Positions 17,354 to 26,455 of a stretch of 64,000 bases of DNA are shown here, in pieces. Numbering within the stretch: position 1 is the first letter of the stretch; each line of letters starts with the position of its first letter. The notes below the pieces were generated by a model that was not told the DNA's origin, did not search any database, and saw nothing but the letters and a program-made list of their open reading frames with translations. Source of the DNA: Anaerolineae bacterium (lineage in GTDB: Bacteria; Chloroflexota; Anaerolineae; Promineifilales; Promineifilaceae); contig JAHBVI010000020.1 of NCBI GenBank assembly GCA_019637635.1, forward strand, positions 1-64,000, given 5' to 3'. The position numbers and the translations under genes were made by a program.

Positions 17354-18055
17354 CTATTTTCTTCCCTCCGCCCGGCTGCGCAGCGTCAGCAGCATCTTGC
17401 GCTCCATGAGGAACTGGATGAAGTAGGTCAGCTTGATGGGTAGCTCCGGTTCCATCGCCATGTTGGAACGCAGCAGCAGCCGGGTAGAACCGTCGGCCTG
17501 GGGAACCAGGACAAGCTGCCAGGTATCAATACACGGATCCTCCGCTTTGCCTTCCATTCCGAAGCACAACAGCACCGCTTCGTTTTCCACCAACTGTTTC
17601 ACATACAGCCCAGGGCCGGGATTCAGCATATACTCTTGGGGCGTGAAGCGCCAGAAATCGCCCACCTGCACATTCTGGTATTCGGGCACTATCTGGTCGG
17701 TGGTGTGGACGTTCAGGCCAAAAAGATTCTCCAGCCAGTCATAGCTGTACATACCACCCCGGTCTACGCCGATTTGCAGCAGCCAGGGATAAATGGCCTC
17801 TGGCGGCGCCTGAATGGTGATGCCTTTGGTGGAACGCAAATTGGCATTGGGTACCATGTCGTCGCCGGGCAGGGTGGCCTCAATCTCCTCGTCAGTCGCC
17901 CCCCAGGTTTTCATCCAGGGCCAGAGGATGAGCAGGTACACGGCCGTCACCGCCGCCCACACACCAACAATAACCAAAAGAATGCGCCAGACACGGCCGT
18001 GACGCCGCTGCTTTTCGGGTAACTCCGTTGTCACAGGGTAAGGTTGGGTTGCCAT
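17354..18055 (-). CDS. SRPBCC-family membrane-anchored protein
   Basis: A 233-residue protein with one N-terminal transmembrane helix (WRILLVIVGVWAAVTAVYLL). It is followed by a polyketide-cyclase/START-like (SRPBCC) domain with GITIQAPPEAIYPWLLQIG, DRGGMYSYDWLENLFG and TTDQIVPEYQNVQVGDFW, motifs common to this annotated group. The fold binds hydrophobic ligands; no enzymatic activity can be named. It starts 15 bp after the ABC permease stop on the same strand, so it is probably the last gene of the exporter operon and could handle the exporter's substrate. Confidence 0.8.
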   Translation of the reverse strand: MATQPYPVTTELPEKQRRHGRVWRILLVIVGVWAAVTAVYLLILWPWMKTWGATDEEIEATLPGDDMVPNANLRSTKGITIQAPPEAIYPWLLQIGVDRGGMYSYDWLENLFGLNVHTTDQIVPEYQNVQVGDFWRFTPQEYMLNPGPGLYVKQLVENEAVLLCFGMEGKAEDPCIDTWQLVLVPQADGSTRLLLRSNMAMEPELPIKLTYFIQFLMERKMLLTLRSRAEGRK

Positions 18056-18069
18056 GGTTAATCAATCTC

Positions 18070-18894
18070 CTACACAATTAACAGCCAGGCGGCATAAGGC
18101 ACAAAGGCCAGCAGCGCCAGCGCTGGATGACGGTGACTACCCGTGTTCTGGCTGTCCCAGCGGAACAGGTACCAGGCCAGGATAAAGGCCGTCAGCCCAC
18201 CGACAAAGAGCGTCAGCAGGCCACCCCAGGCGTAAAAATCGGCCGTGCCGCCCATCGCCAGCCCGTTGAAGGCGTTCATGGCATAGGTGGCAGGCAGCAG
18301 CAGGGCGATTTTGGCGGCGACCGGCGGCAGCATACTGTACGGTATCATAATCCCACCGATGATCATGGAGGGCAGGAAGATGGCCTGCGAATACAGCACC
18401 GTCAGCCGGGCATTGGGGGAGATGACGCCAATGAGAATGCCCAAACCGGACAGGGCGACGGCCGTGCCCACCACAATCAGCGCAAACACCGGCACATTCA
18501 CCGGCAGGGGGGCATCAAAAAAGATAGGCGCGGTGATGGTGATGATCGTCGCCACCACCAGGATGTGCATAATGGTAGAGAGCGCGGGGATGAGCAAAAT
18601 GTTCAGTGCGGGCACGCCGTTAATTTTGTAGCTGCGGAAAATGCCCGCTTCCCGCGCCTGCACCAGCGGGTCTGGCAGCCCCAGCAGCGCCGAGGCCAGG
18701 ATGCCAAAGGTAATCATGGAGGGGATGATGGTTGCCTGAAAGAGCGGGTTGATGCCGGGCATGATCAGGCTCATCATCACATACAGCCCCAGCGGGAAGA
18801 GGTAATTCATCAGAAGCAAATTTTTGTTACGGATGCCGGTGCGAAATTCAAAAGCAAAATGGGCAATGAAAGCATTGCTGCTAAAGGCGTTCAT
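18070..18894 (-). CDS. ABC-2 type transporter permease
   Basis: A 274-residue polytopic membrane protein with about six hydrophobic segments (LLLMNYLFPLGLYVMMSLIM, FALIVVGTAVALSGLGILIG and FLPSMIIGGIMIPYSMLPP). It has the ABC-2 permease layout used by drug, lipid or polysaccharide exporters. Its ATG overlaps the stop of the ATPase gene by 4 bases, so the two form one exporter. The substrate cannot be told from sequence. Confidence 0.88.
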   Translation of the reverse strand: MNAFSSNAFIAHFAFEFRTGIRNKNLLLMNYLFPLGLYVMMSLIMPGINPLFQATIIPSMITFGILASALLGLPDPLVQAREAGIFRSYKINGVPALNILLIPALSTIMHILVVATIITITAPIFFDAPLPVNVPVFALIVVGTAVALSGLGILIGVISPNARLTVLYSQAIFLPSMIIGGIMIPYSMLPPVAAKIALLLPATYAMNAFNGLAMGGTADFYAWGGLLTLFVGGLTAFILAWYLFRWDSQNTGSHRHPALALLAFVPYAAWLLIV

Positions 18895-19805
18895 CTTGTT
18901 CCTCCATTGGTCAGTTCCAGGAAGCGGTCTTCCAGCGACGGCCGTTCCACCCGCAAATCCAGCAGTTCATCCCCCTCCGTCTCAATGGTGTTGATGAGGG
19001 CGGCTACCGTCTGGCCGATATTGGTGCTGAAATAGATGGCGTATTCCTCCTTCACCAACTGTTGGTTAACCGCCGGGAAGGTGTGGTTGTTGTTCAGTAA
19101 AAACGCGGTGCGGGTGTTCACCGAAATTTTGGTCAGCCCCGCGCCGGTCGCCGTTATGGCCATCGGCGTGTCCACCGTCACCAGTTTGCCTTGCAGCAAA
19201 ATGGCCACCCGGTCGGACATCGCTTCGGCTTCGGCCATATCATGCGTGGCCAGGATGATGGTCGTGCCCTTTTCTTTCAACTCACGCATCAGGCTGTGCA
19301 GTTCCACCCGCGAGGCCACGTCCAGCCCGGCCGTGGGCTCATCCAGAAAGACAACCGGTGGCTCATGGGCCACGGCCAACGCCAGCGCCAGCCGCCGCTG
19401 CTGCCCGGTAGAGAGACCCTGGAATTCCACGTGCCGTTTTTCTTTCAAACCCAGCCGATCCAGCAGATCAAAGCGGGGGGCGACGCCGTGATAAGCGCAA
19501 AAGAGCTTCATGGCTTCATCGGCGGTGATGCTGGCAGGCAGGCCGCCGGACTGCAACTGCACACCGATGGCGTTGCGCAGCCTGCCCGGTTCGGCCGCCG
19601 GGTCAACACCCGCCACGCGCAACATGCCGCCGTCCGGTGGGCGCAGCCCTTCCAGGCTCTCCAACGTGCTGGTTTTGCCCGCGCCGTTGGGGCCAAGTAG
19701 GCCGAAGATTTCACCCCGGTAGACGCTGAAGGAGATGTTGTCTACGGCCGTGAAATCCCCATACCGCTTACTAAAATTCTTGACTTCAATCATTGTTTCG
19801 TTCAT
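18891..19805 (-). CDS. ABC transporter ATP-binding protein (ABC-2 exporter)
   Basis: A 304-residue ATPase with Walker A LLGPNGAGKTSTLESLEGL, signature LSTGQQRRLALALAVA, Walker B PVVFLDEPTAGLDV and the switch ILATHDMAEAEAM. The C-terminal extension is typical of DrrA/CcmA-like exporters. It partners with the overlapping permease gene, and the SRPBCC gene follows. An AAGGAGG site precedes the ATG. By family it exports drugs, antibiotics or lipids; the substrate is unknown. Confidence 0.92.
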   Translation of the reverse strand: MNETMIEVKNFSKRYGDFTAVDNISFSVYRGEIFGLLGPNGAGKTSTLESLEGLRPPDGGMLRVAGVDPAAEPGRLRNAIGVQLQSGGLPASITADEAMKLFCAYHGVAPRFDLLDRLGLKEKRHVEFQGLSTGQQRRLALALAVAHEPPVVFLDEPTAGLDVASRVELHSLMRELKEKGTTIILATHDMAEAEAMSDRVAILLQGKLVTVDTPMAITATGAGLTKISVNTRTAFLLNNNHTFPAVNQQLVKEEYAIYFSTNIGQTVAALINTIETEGDELLDLRVERPSLEDRFLELTNGGTR

Positions 19806-19848
19806 CTAATTGCCTCCTTAAATGAGTGAGGTGATTTGCCAAATCGCC

Positions 19849-22167
19849 CTACGGCTGGCCCGGATCAAAGCCGACCTCATCCAGGTAGACGGCCCCGGCT
19901 GCACGGCCGTCAAACAAAAACCGAATCGCCCGGAGTTGGTCAGGTTGGAAGGCCGGGTTGGCGGCCTGAAAAGCCGCCAGCGGCAGGGTATAGGTTTGCA
20001 AGACCACTTCCTCCGGCGTGATGTTATCGGGGAAACCGTTCAGGCCGTACAACCAGGCCGCTTTGACCAGATGGGCGGGCAGGGTAGGCATGAGGGGCGC
20101 AAAGTCGCTGAGAGGCAGGCGGAAGGTTTCGCCGACGGCCGTTTCCAATTCTACCATCACCTCTCCCACCACCGGTTCACCGGGTACGCCTGCCAGCGCA
20201 AAGGTGAGCGCCGACTCTGGCGTCAGCCCCCAGGCAGCGGCTCTATCGGCGGGCAGCGTAATTTCGTACATTGGCTGTGAACCGGCGTCCCAGGCCAGGT
20301 GCAGCGCCTTGTTACCCTGAACGCCCTGCCCGTCGCGCAGTTTCAACGCTTCTACTCTGGCAAACGTCATGTCCTGGGCAGCGGCCTTGGCGCCGTTCAC
20401 ATCTGTTGCTGCCAGGTTGGCGCTGCCCTCGTTGGTATCCACGCGGATGAACGGCTCTTCTTGAAGTTGGGTGGCAATGAGCGTGTCTGGCAGCCAAACG
20501 GCCGTTGTGCTCGGATTGGCAAATACGGCGCGGTAGCCGTTTTCATCCTTCAATGCCGCGTTGAGGAAGCTGGTGATGAGTACCTTCGCCGCCTGCTGCT
20601 GTTCTTCGGCCGTCAGCAGTGGCGCACGATTAAGCAGCCAGGAGTTGTAAAAGCCGCGATCTTCCACACCCCAAACGGAGTTGAACTGGCCGTGATTGGC
20701 CCGGTAGACGTAGGCCAGCGCCTTGAAGCCGCCCGGATTGTCATCCAGGCGGGCGCGGTTGTACTGCCGCTGCCCATAAAGCAGGAAGGTGTCGCTATCA
20801 TGGCCGCCCGCCAGCAGCAAATAGTTGGCCTCATCCAGGGTGGGTTTGCGGTCGCCCGGCCCGCCATAAGCGTCCGAGGGGGCAATGCTGACCACGCCGC
20901 GAATGCCAAAACCGAAGTCGGCGGGCGTGGACACGGCCGATACCGGGGCCATTGGCTGCCGGTTCAAATACTCGGCCCAGGCTACCGCCTCGCCGCCCCG
21001 CGAATGGCCGATGAGGGCAATATGTTCCATGTCCACTTTGCCGGTGAACGGGTTGCCCGGCGTCTCATGCCAGCTTTGCCACTGCGCCAGATGTTTCAGC
21101 AGCAGCCAGGCGCGCAGTGGCATCTCTTCAAATTTGCCGTCAAAAAAGACCAGGCCATTGGTGAAATTTTGGTCAACAGAGACGGCGATGTATCCCTGGC
21201 CGGCTAAATGTTCGCCCAGGTAGGCGTAGCCGGGGTCGGAGAAGTCGCTCATGGGATGGTTACCATGCACGATGAGGACGAGTGGGAATGGCCCCTCGGA
21301 GAGTGGCCCGCCGCCTTCCGGGTACCAGACCGTGCCGTTGAGTGGCAGTTGGGTGAAATCGAAACCCCAATACCAGCGGAAGAAGGCATTGACCGGGTTG
21401 CTGTAACCGGCAAAGATGGCCGAGCCATCTACGGCGGGGGTGATTAAGTCAGCTGCCGCGCCAAATTCGGGCCGACGGCCGTCTACGCCGCTGCCATAGG
21501 TGAGGGTGTGTACGGCATAGGGACCGGGTTGGCCGGGATTGTCGAGGGAGAGGGCAGGGGTTACGGCCGTGTCCGGCAACCGGGCCACATACCCATCAAA
21601 CCCCGGCTGGATCACCCAGGCGGCCACGGCCAGGATGAGCAGGGCGGGGATGGCGAGGAGGGCGATTTGGGCAAGGCGGGCACGGCCGTCCAGCCGCGCC
21701 AGCGCCACCATCATCACCGCAAAACCGGTCAGCACAATGGCGATTTCGCCCGTCACCGGCAGGTTGAGCGACTGGAAAAAGCTGTCCGGCCAGAGCATAT
21801 CCCCGGCAATATAGAGGAATACACCCAAAATCCGGCCAATGGGCACAGGCGGCACGGTTTGTAACACCTGCCTGCCCCACCCAAAATGCAGCAGCCGAAA
21901 CAGCCCGCCCAGCACTTTCCACACCAAAATGGCGATCCCTTCCCCGGCAAAGACAATGGCAAAACCGAGAAAGCCTAACACGGCCGCGCTCACCAGGCGC
22001 GGCAGGCCAAAGTCAAATTCCAGCCCCATCAGCGCGGAGACGACAATAGCCCCGGCCATCAAGCCATTGGCAAAACTACGGAGAGCGATGAGCCAGGTGG
22101 ACGGCCGTTGCGGAGCCACCGCTGCGGGGGTCACATTATCAGGTAGAGGTATGGCGGGTACAGACAT
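19849..22167 (-). CDS. Large membrane protein with alpha/beta hydrolase domain
   Basis: A 772-residue protein. Roughly residues 25-200 hold five or six transmembrane segments. A dienelactone-hydrolase/PET-hydrolase-like domain follows, with PLVLIVHGNHPMSDFS, QGYIAVSVDQNF and the nucleophile elbow HIALIGHSRGGEAVAWAE (Ser). A C-terminal region of about 250 residues looks beta-rich and could be a binding module (VNGAKAAAQDMTFARVEALK onward). The catalytic Ser is visible; Asp and His are likely but not assigned. It is probably a membrane-tethered esterase or lipase. The ATG has GGAGA 8 nt upstream. Confidence 0.82.
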   Translation of the reverse strand: MSVPAIPLPDNVTPAAVAPQRPSTWLIALRSFANGLMAGAIVVSALMGLEFDFGLPRLVSAAVLGFLGFAIVFAGEGIAILVWKVLGGLFRLLHFGWGRQVLQTVPPVPIGRILGVFLYIAGDMLWPDSFFQSLNLPVTGEIAIVLTGFAVMMVALARLDGRARLAQIALLAIPALLILAVAAWVIQPGFDGYVARLPDTAVTPALSLDNPGQPGPYAVHTLTYGSGVDGRRPEFGAAADLITPAVDGSAIFAGYSNPVNAFFRWYWGFDFTQLPLNGTVWYPEGGGPLSEGPFPLVLIVHGNHPMSDFSDPGYAYLGEHLAGQGYIAVSVDQNFTNGLVFFDGKFEEMPLRAWLLLKHLAQWQSWHETPGNPFTGKVDMEHIALIGHSRGGEAVAWAEYLNRQPMAPVSAVSTPADFGFGIRGVVSIAPSDAYGGPGDRKPTLDEANYLLLAGGHDSDTFLLYGQRQYNRARLDDNPGGFKALAYVYRANHGQFNSVWGVEDRGFYNSWLLNRAPLLTAEEQQQAAKVLITSFLNAALKDENGYRAVFANPSTTAVWLPDTLIATQLQEEPFIRVDTNEGSANLAATDVNGAKAAAQDMTFARVEALKLRDGQGVQGNKALHLAWDAGSQPMYEITLPADRAAAWGLTPESALTFALAGVPGEPVVGEVMVELETAVGETFRLPLSDFAPLMPTLPAHLVKAAWLYGLNGFPDNITPEEVVLQTYTLPLAAFQAANPAFQPDQLRAIRFLFDGRAAGAVYLDEVGFDPGQP

Positions 22168-22193
22168 CGGAAAATCTCCAGTGATGGGTGATG

Positions 22194-22227
22194 CGTGATG
22201 CGTGAGGTCATGCTGTCACGCATCACG
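22194..22227. repeat. CGTGATGCGTGA inverted repeat
   Basis: CGTGATGCGTGA (22194-22205) faces TCACGCATCACG (22216-22227), 12 bp perfect with a 10-nt loop. It belongs to the same word family as the hairpins at 42215, 50132 and 62258. Confidence 0.8.
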
Positions 22228-22266
22228 TTTATTTTATGAAGCATAGCGGCCACTCACCCGTTCTGT

Positions 22267-22323
22267 CCTCTAACTTTGGTTATGTTCATAAACCATAACC
22301 GCAATCGTAACCAAAGTTAGAGG
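22267..22323. repeat. 16-bp perfect inverted repeat related to the 41-bp repeat
   Basis: CCTCTAACTTTGGTTA (22267-22282) faces TAACCAAAGTTAGAGG (22308-22323). The word TAACCAAAGTTA is shared with the repeats at 3360 and 9001, and an ACGGCCGT follows at about 22330. It lies in the spacer between two divergent genes. Confidence 0.8.
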
Positions 22324-22439
22324 CGGGCACGGCCGTTTTCTGCCACACTGAATGAAAATCCGTTCGCAGTAGGCACTTTAGTGCCGTCAGCAGGTGATGA
22401 ATCGCCTACTACAAACTTATCTTCAAAGGAGAACGAAAA

Positions 22440-23249
22440 ATGTTTATGCAAAACAATTCAAGAATGACCTGGCAGTGGCTCACCATCTCTCTGGTGGTCG
22501 CGCTGCTGCTTTCAGCCTGTTCGTCTACCGGCTCTACGACCACGTCTGAGACTGTGGCGCCAACAGGGGCGATGGCGGCAACGGCCGTGCCCGCCACCAA
22601 TGGTTCGCCGCAAATTTCTCTGGACACCAGCGGCATCGCTGCTGGCTTCACTGCGGAGACGGTTACACCTGCTGTAGATGGTCCCTACTGGGAAGTGCTG
22701 CCGCAATACACACAGCTTACCTTGCAGAACTATCCCATCAGCGATCATCTGATGACGCCGCAGATTTTCATTTATCCCGTTGAAGATCTGCAAGCTGTCA
22801 ATGAAGGCACTGTCCCGATTGTCACTTCGCTGCAAACTTTGCTCCAGTCACCGCAGGAGATCACGCCCATGCCTTTCCTGCCGCAATTTAATGCCCAACA
22901 GGTCATGCACACACACCTCCAATACCTGGACTTCCAAGACGGGCAGGGGCTGCGTTACCTGACCCAATATGACCAGGCCTTCATACCCATCAACAACTAT
23001 GAGATGATCTACACCTACCAGGGTTTGACCAGCGACGGAAAGTATTATGTAGCGGCCGTGCTGCCGGTCAACCATCCCATCCTGCCCACAGATGCCGCTG
23101 TTACCGGGAATGAGCCACCTGAATTCACCAGCGATTTCCCCACCTACCTGGCAAATGTGGTCGCCTCCTTAAATCCACAGGCCGCAAATACCTTCACCCC
23201 GAATTTAACCCAGTTGGACGCCATGATGCGTTCGCTGGAAGTCAAGTAA
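22440..23249 (+). CDS. Secreted lipoprotein of unknown function
   Basis: A 269-residue protein with a lipoprotein signal: a hydrophobic stretch then the lipobox LLLSACSS, with Cys at about residue 27 as the lipidation site. A low-complexity Thr/Ala/Pro-rich linker follows, then a globular domain (YWEVLPQYTQLTLQNYPISD, FLPQFNAQQVMHTHLQYLDF, RYLTQYDQAFIPINNYEMIY). No named family was recognised, and no catalytic motif is visible. The ATG has GGAG 9 nt upstream. A strong hairpin follows about 90 bp after the stop, so it is probably transcribed alone. Confidence 0.75.
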   Translation: MFMQNNSRMTWQWLTISLVVALLLSACSSTGSTTTSETVAPTGAMAATAVPATNGSPQISLDTSGIAAGFTAETVTPAVDGPYWEVLPQYTQLTLQNYPISDHLMTPQIFIYPVEDLQAVNEGTVPIVTSLQTLLQSPQEITPMPFLPQFNAQQVMHTHLQYLDFQDGQGLRYLTQYDQAFIPINNYEMIYTYQGLTSDGKYYVAAVLPVNHPILPTDAAVTGNEPPEFTSDFPTYLANVVASLNPQAANTFTPNLTQLDAMMRSLEVK

Positions 23250-23336
23250 TACGCTAACAAAGCAAAATGCTCAATCGGCGGTGAAGGAGGCGTTGTAGGA
23301 GACGGGATACTTTCTGGTTTTGCTGGCGACGGGAGG

Positions 23337-23370
23337 GGTTGAGAACGGCCGTAAGACGCCGTTCTCAACC
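23337..23370 (+). terminator. 13-bp hairpin after the lipoprotein gene
   Basis: GGTTGAGAACGGC (23337-23349) pairs perfectly with GCCGTTCTCAACC (23358-23370) around an 8-nt loop. One ACGGCCGT spans the left arm and loop. No T-run follows, so it may be a factor-dependent terminator or only a repeat. Confidence 0.5.
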
Positions 23371-23414
23371 ATCCTCGTCGAGTCTGTTCAGGAGAGGGCT
23401 ACAGAGTATTCCCC

Positions 23415-23840
23415 GTGAAAGAGAAAAAACGAAATCCGTTCAAACTGAAAGAGTTTCGCGGGGTGAACCCTGAGTACATTGCCCGGTTAGCCGCTCTGGG
23501 GATCAAAACCTCAGACCAGATGTTGGCTGCGGGCCGCACCGGGCCGCAGCGGGCGGCTCTGGCCAACGAGTCAGGCATTCCAGAGCCGACCATTCTGGAA
23601 TTGGTGAAGTTGTCTGACCTGGCGCGGTTGCCCGGCGTGAAAGGGATTCGCGCCCGGCTGTATTACGACGCCGGGGTGGACAGTGTGGCCGGGATGGCCG
23701 CCTGGCAGCCAGAACCATTGCGCCTGATGGTCACAGCCTACGTGGAACAGACCGGCTTTGACGGCCTGCCTCCTCTGCCCAAAGAGGTGAGTTCCACCAT
23801 CGCCAATGCCCAAAAGCTGCCCATCATGGTGGAGGATTAA
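23415..23840 (+). CDS. DUF4332-like helix-hairpin-helix protein
   Basis: A 141-residue protein with two repeats of a helix-hairpin-helix-like unit (VNPEYIARLAALGIKTSDQM and LARLPGVKGIRARLYYDAGV). This is the pattern of DUF4332, a domain related to DNA-binding or nucleotide-binding helix-hairpin-helix folds. No catalytic residues are apparent. The start is a GTG. The next gene begins 40 bp later on the same strand. Its function is unknown. Confidence 0.72.
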   Translation: MKEKKRNPFKLKEFRGVNPEYIARLAALGIKTSDQMLAAGRTGPQRAALANESGIPEPTILELVKLSDLARLPGVKGIRARLYYDAGVDSVAGMAAWQPEPLRLMVTAYVEQTGFDGLPPLPKEVSSTIANAQKLPIMVED

Positions 23841-23880
23841 GGCGTTCTGCTGATTTTTGCCCAGATGGAGAGTGAAAACG

Positions 23881-24756
23881 ATGTTTCCTGAAACCCAAAC
23901 CTATGATCAGTTGATAGCCCGCTTTACGGCGTGGGCCGGGCAGGAGGAAAATGTTCGGGCGGCGATTATCATTGGCTCGCGGGCGCGGACGGATCACCCG
24001 GCCGATGAATGGTCTGACCTGGACATTATCCTGTTGGCGCGTGATCCGGCCGTTTACTGGCAGACAAATGAGTGGCTCACGGCCGTCGGCGACCCCTGGT
24101 TACATTTTGTGGAGCGAACGCCGGACGGCCGTAGCATGGAACATCGTGTCTTGTTTGCCGGGGGACTGGACGTAGACTTTGCCCTCAGCCCGGCCGCCGG
24201 CTTCCGGTACATATTGGAAACGAGCATTCCCCCGGATATAGCCGATACCATTCGTCGCGGCATTCGTTTTTTAGTAGACAAAGACAATCTGGCTGTTCTG
24301 CTGCCTGATACATTGCCCACTGCACCGTTAACACCGCCGCCGTCCGCAGATGAATTTCACAATCTGGTGCATAACTTTTGGTACCACACCCTCTGGACGG
24401 CCAAACATTTGCGGCGTGGTGAACTGTGGTGGGCCAAATCAGGCTGCGACATGCACCTGAAGGGGTTGTTGCAACAACTCTTGATGTGGCACGCCAGAGC
24501 CACCAGAGACCAAAACACCGATACCTGGCTGCGCGGCCGTTTCCTGGAAGAATGGGCTGATCCCCGCGCCGTCGCCAATTTGGTCGCCGCTTTTGCTCAT
24601 TATGACAAAGAGGATATATGGCGGGCGCTATTGGCGACGATGGATTTGTTTGCCTGGCTGGAACGAGAAACGGCCGTAGCCCTGCACTTCACCTATCCCG
24701 GCGACGGCCAAACTCACGCCGTTGAACTGGTGCAAGAACTATTTGCTGGCCGATAA
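23881..24756 (+). CDS. Aminoglycoside 6-adenylyltransferase-like nucleotidyltransferase
   Basis: A 291-residue protein of the ANT(6)/AadK-like family. The nucleotidyltransferase active site is AAIIIGSRARTDHPADEWSD, with the acidic pair in SDLDIILLA and a further Asp in LDVDFALS. The C-terminal half has conserved aromatic and basic residues (FWYHTLWTAKHLRRGELWWA). Characterised members inactivate streptomycin by adenylation, but many environmental homologues have unknown substrates, so resistance is not assured. The ATG at 23881 follows a GGAGAG-like site. It precedes the acyltransferase gene by 30 bp. Confidence 0.78.
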   Translation: MFPETQTYDQLIARFTAWAGQEENVRAAIIIGSRARTDHPADEWSDLDIILLARDPAVYWQTNEWLTAVGDPWLHFVERTPDGRSMEHRVLFAGGLDVDFALSPAAGFRYILETSIPPDIADTIRRGIRFLVDKDNLAVLLPDTLPTAPLTPPPSADEFHNLVHNFWYHTLWTAKHLRRGELWWAKSGCDMHLKGLLQQLLMWHARATRDQNTDTWLRGRFLEEWADPRAVANLVAAFAHYDKEDIWRALLATMDLFAWLERETAVALHFTYPGDGQTHAVELVQELFAGR

Positions 24757-24786
24757 GCAAAACAAGCCGCACAAGGATACCAAACC

Positions 24787-25599
24787 ATGAATGAAAAAAT
24801 CGGGCCATATCATGTCATTGATTTACCGCCGGAGCGCCGCGAAATACCCAATTTCCTCGATCTGAGCTGGCGGAAGCATTGTATGTATGGCCTATTGGAA
24901 GTGGATGTCACAGTCGCCAGACGGTTCATTGAGGCGTACAAGGCGCAGACCGGTGAGACACTCTCATTCACTGGCTACCTGGCCTTCTGTCTGGCCCGCG
25001 CCGTAGATGAGAACAAAGTCGTGCAGGCATGTGTGAAAGGTCGCAAACAATTCGTCATATTTGATGATGTCAATGTGGGGCTAATCATTGAACGGAAGAT
25101 TGGGGACCGGCGCGTCCTGAAAGGGCATGTCATCCGGGCTGCCAACCGCAAGACCTACCAGGAGATCCGTGCGCAACAGTCCAAACCGGCAACCCTGGAG
25201 GGAGGGACGCCTTCCTGGTTTCGATCTGCCTTATTGCTGCCGTGGCCTTTATCCGGGTGGTTCAAAGCATTGGTCCGCCTGGCCGTCAAACGCGATCCGA
25301 CATTTCCGGTGTCAATGGCTGGTACTGTAGGCATCTCGGCCGTCGGTATGTTTGGCAAGGGACAAGGCGGTTGGGGGCTGTCACCCACCATGCATTCGCT
25401 CGACCTGGTTGTGGGCAGCACTGCCTGGAAACCGGCCGTTGTGGACGGCCGTATCGAGCCGCGCGAAATGCTCAACCTGACGGTGGTCTTTGACCACGAC
25501 GTGCTTGACGGAGCGCCAGCGGCCCGCTTTACACGGAAATTGGTGGAACTAATCGAGCGGCTATGGCCTGGGATGGTGAACAATGAACGACATTCCTAA
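24787..25599 (+). CDS. 2-oxoacid dehydrogenase acyltransferase (E2 catalytic) domain protein
   Basis: A 270-residue stand-alone E2-type catalytic domain without lipoyl or subunit-binding domains. The family motif DHxxxDG is present as VVFDHDVLDGAPAARF, where His acts in acyl transfer. TFPVSMAGTVGISAVGMF and FDDVNVGLIIERK also match the fold, which is shared with chloramphenicol acetyltransferase. Its acyl donor and acceptor are unknown. Its 3' end overlaps the next gene by 17 bp, indicating coexpression with two PNPOx-like proteins. An AAGGA site precedes the ATG. Confidence 0.8.
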   Translation: MNEKIGPYHVIDLPPERREIPNFLDLSWRKHCMYGLLEVDVTVARRFIEAYKAQTGETLSFTGYLAFCLARAVDENKVVQACVKGRKQFVIFDDVNVGLIIERKIGDRRVLKGHVIRAANRKTYQEIRAQQSKPATLEGGTPSWFRSALLLPWPLSGWFKALVRLAVKRDPTFPVSMAGTVGISAVGMFGKGQGGWGLSPTMHSLDLVVGSTAWKPAVVDGRIEPREMLNLTVVFDHDVLDGAPAARFTRKLVELIERLWPGMVNNERHS

Positions 25600-26023
25600 T
25601 GATTTTCTTGACCTGATCAACTGCCCGCCGGTGGCCGCCCTGAGTACGATCATGCCCGACGGCCGTCCGCAAACCACTGTTGTCTGGTGTGATTTTGACG
25701 GCGTGTACGTGCGCGTCAACACCATGCGTGGCTTCCGCAAAGAGAAAAATATGCGCGCCAACCCCAAAGTGACGCTCTTGTGTTTTGACCCCCGTGAGCC
25801 GCTGCGTTCGTTGGAAGTGCGCGGCCGGGTGGTGGAGATGACAGAGACCGGCGCGATGGTTCACCTGGACTGGCTCTCGGAACAGTATACTGGCGCCAGC
25901 CCCTACTTTGGCGCCTGTGTGCCGGCAGGATTAAAGGAAACGGAAACCCCCGTGTTGTGCTATATCCTGCCCTGTCACGTGGTCACGTTGGATGCCCGCA
26001 AACAAAAAGGAAAAAGCCCATGA
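25583..26023 (+). CDS. PNPOx-like flavin/F420-binding protein, copy 1
   Basis: A 146-residue split-barrel protein of the pyridoxamine-phosphate-oxidase superfamily, most like the F420-dependent group. Motifs are VAALSTIMPDGRPQTTVVWC and NMRANPKVTLLCFD, with DWLSEQYTG near the end. It is a close paralogue of the next gene, so the two arose by tandem duplication. Its stop overlaps the next start (ATGA). A redox role on a small molecule is likely; the cofactor is inferred from family. Confidence 0.8.
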   Translation: MNDIPNDFLDLINCPPVAALSTIMPDGRPQTTVVWCDFDGVYVRVNTMRGFRKEKNMRANPKVTLLCFDPREPLRSLEVRGRVVEMTETGAMVHLDWLSEQYTGASPYFGACVPAGLKETETPVLCYILPCHVVTLDARKQKGKSP

Positions 26024-26442
26024 GCCTGCCCATACCTGAAAGCCATCGTGATCTGTTTACGCGCCCCATTCATGGTGTGCTGACGACGCTGATGCCCGAT
26101 GGACAGCCGCAGTCCAGCCTGATATGGTGTGATTTTGATGGCGAAACCGTTTCCGTCAATACAACCTGCGAACGGCAAAAAGGGAAGAACATGCGGCACA
26201 ACCCCAATGTCTCGTTGTTGGTGGTAGACCCCGAAGACACCAGCCGATACATCGAGATTCGCGGCGACGTGGAGATCATTTTTGATAACGCCATTGCCCA
26301 CCTTGATCGGGTCACACGCAAATACACCAGCCACCCAGAATTTTACGGGTTTGTCTATCCCAAAGAAAAAATGGAACGGGAGACCCGGATCATTTGTCTA
26401 ATCCATGCCCGCAAAATAACATTGGATGCTATCCATAGATAA
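26020..26442 (+). CDS. PNPOx-like flavin/F420-binding protein, copy 2
   Basis: A 140-residue paralogue of the preceding gene with matching motifs (GVLTTLMPDGQPQSSLIWCD, NMRHNPNVSLLVVDPED, RVTRKYTSHPEFYG). The ATG at 26020 overlaps the previous stop by 4 bases. The two may form a heterodimer, since this fold normally dimerises. A small gene follows 13 bp downstream. Confidence 0.8.
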   Translation: MSLPIPESHRDLFTRPIHGVLTTLMPDGQPQSSLIWCDFDGETVSVNTTCERQKGKNMRHNPNVSLLVVDPEDTSRYIEIRGDVEIIFDNAIAHLDRVTRKYTSHPEFYGFVYPKEKMERETRIICLIHARKITLDAIHR

Positions 26443-26455
26443 TCAGGAGTTTAGA

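Noticed and set aside
23881..24756. Acquired antibiotic-resistance gene
   Set aside because: The gene has normal composition and ACGGCCGT copies, so it looks native; many such nucleotidyltransferases do not confer resistance.
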